The position numbers and the translations under genes are program-made. This document shows, one piece after another, positions 55,270 through 64,000 of a DNA stretch of 64,000 nt. The stretch is from Fasciola hepatica. Lineage: Eukaryota; Platyhelminthes; Trematoda; Plagiorchiida; Fasciolidae. The stretch spans positions 3,458,001-3,522,000 of the forward strand of contig CANUEZ040000117.1 in assembly GCA_948099385.1 (NCBI GenBank). The letters are read 5' to 3'. Under the pieces are notes generated by a model that was not told the origin of the DNA, did not search any database, and worked only from the letters and a program-made list of their open reading frames with translations. Each line of letters starts with the position of its first letter. Within the stretch, counting starts at the first letter, position 1.

Positions 55270-57800
55270 TCTAGGGGTGAGATAATAGCAAGCACAGCGG
55301 CCGTGTTCGAAGGGAGACTAGACAAGACGCAGATGATTGTATTTTTGAGAAGTGACCAGGAGCCTGCGGTACCGATTTCAATAGACGACTGACCCGTTCC
55401 TTTCTCTTTACTTCCTCCTGGCACCCTTGTCTAGTACCGACTACCCGTGACTTTGTTAGCCTTGTTATCTGGGGAGTGACAGCGTGGAGTATGCCGCTGG
55501 CGGCTGTTATCCGAAAATTCGTTGAAGAGAACAGGGTCCAAAGCGAATTTTCACCGATTATAGCCATGCATTGGACAAGACTAGTATCTTGCAATGACTG
55601 AAGCACCGGTAGACCCAAGCAGCTCGCCACTGCAAGAATTTGGACGTTCAAGCATCCCGCCGTCCTGAAACCGAAATGAATGGAACTCAGTTGAGCTCCT
55701 GAACTAAAGTTTGCAAGTATTTGCCTCCCCGGTATAATGTGACAAGTCGCAACACGAAACCCACAATCACTCACGGCATAACCGGCCATCGTTCTGGTTT
55801 TGAGTCAAGCTGGATGTGTAGCAAAGAATGATTTCTTTCGCATTGGAGGTGGAGTCGTAGTGCAATGAGTTGTCCTATATCCAGCATCTTCACTTTCACT
55901 GAAGCTTTCATCACTGCTAATTTTAACCAGTTTGAAAGTTATTGGATGTCTTTTCCTTCTTTCCCTCTCTTTCTCATTTCTTATTTGTCTTTCAACTTTT
56001 CTGCCAAGCCCCCATTCGCGTCTGTAAGTGCAACGGAAAGAAAGAAGGCACTCGGTATCATCCAAGCAAGCATCACCACGGCCGTTCAGAAAGAGAACCG
56101 AAGAAAGGAAACGTCGAGGTCCCACCTTCGAAGCAGGCTATTTTCGCCCTACCTTGTCCCATCGTTTACTGGGGTCTGACCCAATGTGAAAGCTTTCAGT
56201 GAGCAGTTAAGGGTTCCGAGGAAAATTGCTGAGTGCAAGAGTATCTGAGGGTCCGACCGGTTTTGACGGCTTCCATCTAGTGCGAACTGAACTGAACCGA
56301 ATTATGTTGGTGTGAACTAAGCTTATTCCGGCCTGAATCTCCTTGCTGCTCCCTTCCGAAGGAGACCCCTTTGCAGTTGCGTTGATGGCCCGGGGTCTGA
56401 ATCATAAAACTCTTTTTAAACGGTTTACCATTGAAGTATTACGCGGAAGTCTCGAGCCTCTCAACTAGTTAGGCCCATCATTTTTGTGAGTAAAGTGTTT
56501 GCCCACCTTTCTTGCTATATTTTGAAGCTTTGTATAGCACTCCAACACCAATATGTCACAGATATCAAGTCCACGCTCGTCCGAGTTTTGCGGAAAAGAG
56601 TTAGGAATCTGAACTGTTTGCGATGTTTGTCAGAAATGGAAGCTTGCAATTTGCCAGGACATTACGAAATAGCATTGCTCGCAGTACAGCCAGAAGGTTT
56701 GGATCCGGGAATTACGCAAACTACGGAAGGCCGAGGCTAAACAGTCTTTTTAATCCATGGCCTAGAGGGGAAGTTCAAACAGCACACAGAAATCTGTAAG
56801 ACGGCAAGTTAATTTCGAGAGTGGGAAGAAATATAAGACGAAACTCAGCTAAGTTCAAACGGTAAAAACCGGTTGGAAATGTCGGGGTTTGGACCAGTCA
56901 AGGAGACCGAGAAGCCAAAAGAAAAAGGTCCCCGGGTATCAACACCAAGTCAGTGAATAATGGTGAAGGATCTCCTAGCGCCACAACAAGTGAGAATAAG
57001 CAAAATTGTTATATGGAGAAGTGAAACTGTGAAGGTAAGGAAGTTGATGGAGGCTTTAAAACTGAGTTGAAGGCCTCACAAAGAGAGTACAATAACTTAA
57101 GTCAAAATGAGATCCTGCCCCCTCAATGCGAAGAAATCTATTCACTAATAAATGAGGGAGCCCACCATTAGAGAGGCCAAGACTGGGGAGACTTAGACCA
57201 AAGGAGAGTCAGAGATGCCCTCAGGGTGGCGGAACCAAACCATGTGGCGGGGCTCGAAAATGGGCCCAAAGAGTGGGAATTTGGAAGCAGCTGAGATCGG
57301 GGCGTCATACGCCTCAAACCCGGCTTATTTACTGCAGTTTGTGAACTAAAACTTTGTGGGTCATCCTTCGGAGAGAGCGGCTGACACTTTTAGCCGTACA
57401 AAGGAGAGATATCCCATTGTACCAGACGTCTCAAGTACGGAATTAAGAAGCCAGGGGGGCTTGGAATATAGTAGAGAACAATTGCAGGCAGCCGGTGAAA
57501 TCAGAGATCTGGGGGAGATAAAATGAAAAATAGGAGGCTAATGCCTCAGGGAACGTGCCACCAGGTGTTGTTGTATTCAAAAATACAATGGAGCATGAGG
57601 CAAGGGAGAGCTGTCCTCCGGAGGACAAGAGCGGTCCTTCGCCACTTGCAGTGGGGCCAATAAGACAGAAGGAAAGGGGGAAGAAACCTGAGACGCCGAT
57701 GAGGCGTAAACGAGAATTGCAGCGGGAGAACCCAAATGCCTTGAGAGTGACGAAGGCACCAACATATTGGATGCAAAAGAGACTGGCCGTCACTCGGTTG
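55270..57800. other. Unassigned sequence
   Basis: Open frames up to 172 codons occur on both strands (for example 55,271-55,789 minus) without motifs that I recognise. Near 55,840-56,100 a charged minus-strand frame with a Lys/Arg/Glu-rich stretch followed by SSDESFSESEDAG stands out, but overlapping plus-strand frames are equally open. I cannot assign it. Confidence 0.3.
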
Positions 57801-57839
57801 CTCAGCCCAAAGTCGGGCACGAATTATAGAAGAGCGAGG

Positions 57840-58960
57840 ACATTTTGCCAGGAAGGGGCACAGTAGTGCTATATACCAAAGCCCATATTATTAGAGGTGA
57901 ATGGGCAAAATGGATGAGAAAAGCCAAAAGCTGTAGCGCTGAAGTAGTTACAGTGTCCTAGATAGAGTTTTCTGAAAACGACCATATCCCGCAAGGAGTC
58001 TAAAACCACTACTTGGTCAATTCAAAAGACGAATGCGAAGATACAGTGAGCTGCGTGGCAAAATTCCCTGTTAGAGAGGATTTGGTCCACATGGAATCGG
58101 AAGACAGAATATGTGCGATGAACCGTCAGATATGTGCTAAAATTGCTAGAAAGCCCAGGAGAAAATCTGCAGTTGTATATTTGCATAGGAGTCCAAGCTT
58201 TGTAGCGGAAAAGGACTCAGAAATCACGCAGGCATTAAAAGAGTTAGGGACAGAAGCGAATGTACTACTGGCCCCTGGAGACGTTAGCTCGCCAGGAGCA
58301 GAATGGGCAAGAAAGGCTGTGTTCACGTCAAGGCGGAAGAGAACTTGAGTAAGTAGTCCACGGGCGAACCTTATTTCAGCACGTAAAGGAACAAGCCACA
58401 TACAGAACGAAAAACCAACCATCCCTTGTGGACGTGGTGGTCACAACGTGAGAGCGGCATTATCCACCCACCCCCGGGCAAGGGTGATCGCGACTTGATC
58501 AAGTTCCTACTGGGCCTCAAGAATTCGAGGGTCAAATGAAAACTGCAGAGATTTCAGAAATTCAAATGCTGTCGAACTGAAATAAGGCAGCCGCTAAACT
58601 GGTCTGGGAAGTAGATGACAAAAATGCTGTGGCAAATGATGTAGCTAATATTTGAGCAAAAACCAAGGTGCTTCAGGAGAAGTTTGATCCATGGCAAGAA
58701 AGCTAAAGCAAGGACAGTCGTAAGCGGGAAACGGCGGTGGTTAGAAAATCCATCTGAGAATGTGATAGGAGTAGTGAGAACTTTAAAATAAAAGGGAGGA
58801 GGAGAGCTTGTTTGCGGTAAACTGAACACTGAAGCTCAGCTGTCAAGATAAGAGGGAGTGTAAAAAGATCCCTTGTACTAGCACCAGCAAAAACAGCTAA
58901 GCAAAACCTCAAGAGATATTTTAGATAAGCTCAACCAAAGTGTCATCCGGAAGAAAGCCG
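57840..58960 (+). mobile_element. Endonuclease fragment of a Jockey-like LINE
   Basis: The plus-strand frame 58,013-58,348 contains KSAVVYLHRSPSFVAEKDSE, then NVLLAPGDVSSPGAEWARKA. This is the Y-R-S-P ... L-L-x-G-D-F-N-x-P-x-x-D-W pattern of LINE endonucleases with the catalytic G-D-F-N decayed to G-D-V-S. Upstream, around 57,870, a VLYTKAHIIRGEW reading matches the preceding G-G-V-A-L-Y-V strand. Downstream to about 58,960 weak similarity to the linker continues. It may be the same family as the RT fragment at 54.7 kb, but the order shows they are separate insertions. Confidence 0.55.
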
Positions 58961-59109
58961 GAATACTAATAATAAGCAACGAAGTCCATAATCCTGTCGT
59001 GGACATGCTATCTTTCTTTCACAAACTAGACCGCAGCACATCCGGCCAGAAAGGTCTCAAGGCCACTCCTTCCTGACCATCAGGCGATTTTAAGGTCAAG
59101 CAACTCAGC

Positions 59110-60360
59110 AACACTTCATCTCCGTTGCCCCGCCGGCCTCCTTTCCTTCGGTCGAAGGCCAAAATCTACCCGAGCCCAGTAGCGCCGTCAACTTTTGGGC
59201 GTCAAGTTTTCAAAACCCTGCACTACATGACCCATCCAGGTACGAACACCTTCACTAAGCTCATTGGCGACGGTGACGTCCAGAACAAGATGCACTGTGA
59301 AGTAACAGCATTGGCTTATGCTTGCATCTAGTTCCATCCATCAAGAGTACATAGAAAAACCAAAAGTCCACCGTCCAAATTTTCAGCCGTCGACCCACGT
59401 TTCCAAAACACTGCCGTATATTCATTAGGCCGTTGCCTCCGTCAAGGGGTAACATATACCTTGGTACTGGTGTAGGCCCCTTCACCGGGTAATTTCCAGA
59501 CGTACCCTAGAAACAAGCGGCTAGCGAATCAGTCACCCAAGCCTTCTCAGAACACCGGGTTACAGCATTTGGTTGTCCATTTGTGGCTACCATAGACCGC
59601 AGCTTACATCTCGAGGGAGTTTTCGGTAGTCTCCTGCGCCGTTAAGGCACCCGTTGCATACTTACCGCAGCCAATCAACCGTCAGCAAACCGAATTGCAG
59701 AACATTTGCATCGAAAACTCAGGGTAACCTTGGCAGCCTACAAAAATACGTACTGGCGGCAGCCGTTATTGCTTGTTCTCCTAGGATGCAGCAACACTCT
59801 TAAGGCCGGCCAGCAAACCATATCAGATGAACTCACATCCAGTTGCGATCTCTGACTTACTAGTAACACGGTAGCTACAAAGTCCATCACCACTTATTGC
59901 TGCGCTAATTCTCCACCAGGCTAAAGCATCAAATGCGTAAGGTACATCCTTCCGCGGCCAGCGAACAAAATACAGCGGTTTGCGTAAGCCCAATTCTCCT
60001 AGATAGTACGCATGTTTTCCTTAGAATAAAAGCAAGCACTCCTCTACAACCTGCCTACTCCGGCCCCACAGTGTCCTCAGCCGCCTACAAAAAGTATTCT
60101 TCATCGATTACAACAGTAGGAAGGATACGGTTACCGTAGACTGACTTCAACTAGCTTTTATGGCTGAATCCATTCCGCCCGATGTCACCCCATCGAACTA
60201 TTCAGGACAAGCACCCAAGTACCTGGCACCCCATAAACCGACCACACCAAAGCCGGTGGCCCGGTTGGTTGGCAGTCCTGACGCAACCCTCAACACAGGG
60301 CTGCCCCATCGACTTCCAACGGCGGACGGATAATCAAGAAACCCGTTAGCTTCGCAGATG
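59110..60360 (+). mobile_element. Ty3/Gypsy integrase and polyprotein C-terminus remnant
   Basis: Plus-strand readings follow a Gypsy integrase. FKTLHYMTHPGTNTFTKLIG is the zinc-binding His region. VHRKTKSPPSKFSAVDPRF leads into the core, GVTYTLVLV lies where the first catalytic strand ends, FGCPFVATIDRSLHLEGVF holds the second Asp region, and PSANRIAEHLHRKLRVTLAA keeps the catalytic Glu. It is followed by WRQPLLLVLLG. Further down a STHVFLRIKASTPLQPAYSG segment near 60,010-60,070 matches the post-core domain, and GGRIIKKPVSFADVV near 60,330 resembles the polyprotein end. Several frameshifts and stops. No LTRs were found, so it is a fragment. Confidence 0.72.
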
Positions 60361-60369
60361 TGGTATATT

Positions 60370-60880
60370 GGATCCTAATATTGAGATCTATCTATCCCGC
60401 CTTCTTCCACAATACCCTACTTTGACATCCTGCTTTGTTGTACGGATCCTGAACATATTGCTGATCCGTGCACTTCTCCCTCCTTGAACGTTCCACCTTC
60501 TTTCCTGCCTCCCACCACATAGCAGCAGAATGAGCATCAGCCCGGAGCTCCTTGATATCCTTTTACTTACGTTGCCTTTTTTCCACATCAGGTCCCACCA
60601 CATATACTTTCATCACTGCCTCTGCGATTTTGGACTGGAAGAATCAAGCCTCAGTTCTCTCACTTGGGGCTGCTCACTAACTGATCTCAAAATCCAGTTA
60701 TAACGTCACCGATTCTGCCCCCACCGTATCCCCCAGCTAAGTTTCCTCTACGACCCCAAGCCGAAATTATTTTTCTTCTCTACTGAATGGCCACTCTAAG
60801 TCAAATAACAAACTCCTTACCAAATCTCTTATCTCTTAGTTATCCGTTTCCTTTTCTTATTTTTCCTTCCATGGACTCAA
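60370..60880. other. Unassigned sequence
   Basis: Pyrimidine-rich on the plus strand. It could be the far 5' part of the following family B copy or the 3' flank of the Gypsy remnant. Confidence 0.3.
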
Positions 60881-61769
60881 TCTGGCTCAGGGATCCGCTG
60901 CATCAATGAGCCAGTGCTTCATTCCGTTAAACGTTGATCCTCGAATGGGCCATACCCAGACTGCGTTCCTTCACCTCATTTCCCTTTTCAGTGATCCCAA
61001 ATTCCGGTCAACCACAGCGAGTACCATGCTTAATATCCCACTAGCTGGCCCACATGGATAATTATGCTGTACGGCCGTCTACCCCTCCTGTTTCCGTTGG
61101 CTCTTTCGTCCAAGTTCTCACAGCCCGAATAATTAATTTAGGATCATATATCCTTATTGTGGTTGCACAACCTTCTGTGCAACCATCAATGATCACTCGG
61201 ACCAATCCCGACAGAGCGGGGCACGGTCAGATCTCCCGCCCTCTCCGGCGAGCATCGGAAGTGCAACTATATGCGAGCACAGAGGCTGGTGGATCACACC
61301 CCCTGTGTTTACCTCACAAAGTGATTTTCAGGTTTGGTATCCAGAACACGGTCAGCCCGATCCACTAGAACAGGTTATGGACTGCATGCTCTAACCCTCT
61401 CGAAAAAAGACATTCCGTCCTGTCACTTGCAGATGGCATACTCTTACCATTCTTCTTCCACCACGGTAGGCTCATCTATCGTAATTGTCAGCACTCCTAT
61501 CAATTTCCCCTTCGTGTGGTTCAACCTCCATATGCACAGGTGTTCATTTCGTTATTGTTCCTATCGTTTCTCACCATGAAGGCTCTAATTGCATAACGTC
61601 AATCTCACCCTGTCCATTTTACTCTACCTAAGCTCGGAATATTTCTGTAATGTACATGCGTGGAAATCCTCCCTAGCCGTTGTCATATACTTGTATTTTT
61701 GAGACTATGCTCTTTATTTTATTGACCCTAGAACAAGTACAGCATGCATCAACCACTACATTTCAACAT

Positions 61770-61985
61770 TTTTTTACATTTTGCTCACGTGAAGTGGCAT
61801 AATTTTGATTCGAACTTGGACTTTCGTGAAGGTGGTACGTGACACTGGCATTCGTTGAACTCTGGTCCTGGTTGTTAGACGTTGTAGCCGTACAGTTGAG
61901 GTTTGTACATATTTATATGCATATAACTTGTTAATCCAGTACCGTAGAAACTACGAATCAATCTTGTTCTGGTTTTGGGACTCGT
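61770..61985 (+). repeat. Dispersed repeat C, copy 2
   Basis: Matches 50,050-50,345 in the same direction, with TTGAGGTTTGTA and AATCCAGTACCGTAGAA as landmarks. Confidence 0.4.
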
Positions 61986-62526
61986 TTTGTATAGGCTACG
62001 CGTTTCTCACAGCCGGAATGACAGCCACAATTTCAGTTTCCACCCACTTCGACCTTGACCGCTCCGAATTTCCGTTAGCCTGGCACCTCCATAAACTCAT
62101 AAAGCTGGCTGACAACATACCTCACTACAACCAATTTACGATGTCCTTTTTTACCCTTCGATCTAACACCTCCCACCATTACGCACGGGACACATCAGTA
62201 ACCATGACGAACCACCAGGTAAGAACTAGCGGTCCCAACCTTTGTTTTTTTAAGACCAAATTAAGCACCTTTTCACCACCACCATATTTTCCGTCTTTGA
62301 ATCCTCAATTCTTCCGTGGGTCTTCCTCTTGGGCAGTCTCGACCAGCAATTTCAGGCTTCATCGATTTGTGCAATGACCTGCAGGCAAGAGGCTCTCCCG
62401 TTTCACTCTCCCAACCAGGATGCGCACATATCTCTTGTGCTTGTTGTTAAATCACAGGTTCTCCTTTCTAATTACTTTTCTTCTTTTTTCCTCTCGGTCT
62501 TCATCCTGTGAAATCGGCAGCGAAAT

Positions 62527-63221
62527 GATCTGACTGGTTATCTCCCACCTGTTTCTCTTCGGTCAACACTTTTGCCACCTGCTTTGTACATTGCTTGCCA
62601 TAGGCATCTTCAGCTTGCCTTCCAGACTGCTCTGCTTTTTCACGTCCCACTCAATGAAAAGCCATCGCTACGCCATGATTTTCGCTTACATTTTCAGACC
62701 ATACACCTGACATTAACTGATCCTTCTGATCCTCGGCTCTTCTAATTTTCTCCTACGTTATTCCCTCTTACAACTGCCGCACCTTTGCACTACAGTTCAC
62801 CTTACTTCCAAGTAACCTTTCTCCACAGCCGGTCTACACCATTCCAACCGCTCAGTATTTTTATTTCCTCTGCGTTCTCTAGCCATTTTCAGGAGCATCA
62901 CCTTCTCGCTGTATAACGTACGTCCGTACGTTGACAATTCACTCATTTTCTACCGTCGCCACATGTCATACCTACAATACTCAGATTGTGAGATTCACTC
63001 TTGTCTATTTCCGCCAATCCTTCCCTTCATACTCCCCCGTTTACAAACTTCTGTTCACAGCTGTCGTCACTTCTGTGCTTACAAAGCCGTTTCTCTTTCT
63101 CTCTCTGTTGATCCCCAATGTTCACCTGCCATAAAGAAGTTTATCGGGATTCACCCAAGTTACCTCTGTACAATTTGACCTAACTCTACTCGTCTCTTCC
63201 AAGCGCTATTACTTCCGTCTT
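62527..63221. repeat. Right partner of a near-identical inverted block
   Basis: Pairs with 31,485-32,179 (coordinate sum 94,706 at both ends, so no net indels). Sequence outside the block on both sides is related but much more diverged. Confidence 0.85.
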
Positions 63222-64000
63222 CTATCACTTGGCTGCCTTTCTCTCCTGCTTTCATTTATATATATTTTTGTAAATGTACGTATTTTTATACCAACATACT
63301 TCCTCTGCATCCTCCAGTTCTCTTGCCACCACGCTGCTTAACCTCATGATAAGCGTTCGTCTCGTCTATATCTATGCCTCACATTTACCGTATCTCGAAC
63401 ATTCCGCGCCAATATTTTCACCTGGCCCACTCCTCACGTCTTGCATTGCTCTCTCCCTGTTTTTAAATTGGCACCACTTATTCGACGCATTGAGGCATAT
63501 TTAATGGTTACTTAATCCCTTGCCATAAAACTCATTTTCTTGTTCTTCTTTTCGTCCTTTTTTCCCTTTTATTCATCGTCTCGTTACCAAGGTTTCTTAG
63601 ACCGATTTTCCGTCCTCCTCATGCAAATCCCGCAGGACCCGACCTCTCCCGCTTGGCTTAGCCAGCCTCTTCATTGGACCTTGACTTTCAAGTTCTCCGG
63701 GCACACACTTAAACTTATCCTTGGGCCCACTTAAGCTTCCTTCATTACTTCCTGGTGTGCCCACATTTATCTCCCTACTAAGTCTACCTACCCGTCGTTC
63801 GTCACGCGTACTTCTACATTTTCCACGAATTTTGTCCGTCCTTTTTATCGCCTGCAAAATTTTGATGGTGCTTCTAGCATGCCTCGAGCGTCTCCGAAAT
63901 AAATTATTATGGTTAATGTTATGAGTAGACACCGGGTCCAGAGGATATATATTTAAAATCCCCCCAAACTTTCTGCTTGCTTCTGAAATTGACCATACCT

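Larger units (their letters stand above)
60890..63910 (+). repeat. Dispersed repeat family B, copy B5
   Basis: The only long B copy on the plus strand. The 5' section at about 60,890-61,400 aligns with the reverse complement of 42,430-42,900 and 30,060-30,500 (GTTGATCC, CAGATCTCCCGCC, GGTGGATCACACC, AAAGTGATTTTCAGG). A repeat C copy lies at 61,770-61,985. The body leads to the 3' end GCATGCCTCGAGCGTCTCCG at about 63,880-63,899, then AAATAAATTATTATGG. The block 62,527-63,221 is nearly identical, in reverse complement, to part of copy B3. Confidence 0.6.

Noticed and set aside
55805..56125. Charged minus-strand frame with SSDESFSESEDAG
   Set aside because: Looks like an acidic nuclear-protein segment but overlapping plus-strand frames are equally open and no splice context is evident. 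Left unassigned.
1..64000. CRISPR array, operons, bacterial genes
   Set aside because: The window shows eukaryotic transposon content only. No direct-repeat/spacer array and no bacterial gene organisation.

Overview
This is a eukaryotic, almost certainly invertebrate, stretch of repeat-rich DNA. I find no convincing host gene. Nearly everything recognisable is a transposable element or its debris: CR1/Jockey-type LINEs, one BEL/Pao LTR element, a Ty3/Gypsy integrase remnant, a MULE/ZSWIM-like fragment, several unclassified dispersed repeats, and a small ribozyme-bearing retroelement. The mix, together with a hammerhead whose stem-loop II resembles that of the schistosome SmAlpha repeats, points to a flatworm (tapeworm or fluke). 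That assignment is inference; no taxonomic marker gene is present.

Layout. 1-1557: 5'-truncated young CR1-like LINE (minus). 1.7-3.6 kb: decayed CR1-like LINE (plus). 5.8-6.9, 9.1-9.4 and 14.55-16.9 kb: copies of dispersed repeat family A, the last two head to tail. 7.1-7.95 kb: MULE/ZSWIM-like transposase fragment. 12.3-14.0 and 24.2-26.1 kb: dispersed family B. 17.2-23.8 kb: decayed but complete-layout BEL/Pao element (minus) with both LTRs. 26.1-29.6 kb: the best preserved LINE, about 99% identical to the one at 1-1557, with endonuclease and reverse transcriptase broken by one frameshift and one stop. 29.6-35.7 kb: family A and B copies and another LINE remnant. 35.74-37.21 and 48.04-49.51 kb: two 1470-bp inverted arms, nearly identical and without net indels. 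Between them lie LINE fragments, a family B copy and a long decayed LINE. That LINE is interrupted at 44,575-45,243 by the ribozyme element. 51.0-54.2 kb: another CR1-like LINE. 54.6-60.4 kb: fragments of a different LINE type and of a Gypsy integrase. 61.2-63.9 kb: family B (plus).

The most interesting object is the 669-bp insertion at 44,575-45,243. It has a 13-bp target-site duplication, a tRNA-Met(CAT)-like head with A and B boxes, and two copies of a type I hammerhead ribozyme with every core residue present. The predicted cleavage sites are exactly 401 nt apart, and the palindromic stem III is of the kind that works as a dimer. This is the architecture of a retrozyme: a non-autonomous retroelement that makes small circular RNAs. 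Part of the unit is also inverted, so the left half forms a perfect 96-bp hairpin.

A second theme is 3'-end sharing: families A and B differ in body but share about 50 nt at the 3' end followed by a TTA-type tail, suggesting mobilisation by one unseen reverse transcriptase. A third is that two separate inverted repeat pairs (1470 bp and about 690 bp) are nearly identical and indel-free although they sit beside more diverged homologous sequence, suggesting recent duplication, gene conversion or an assembly effect.

All calls are by eye. Family borders without TSD or LTR evidence are approximate.
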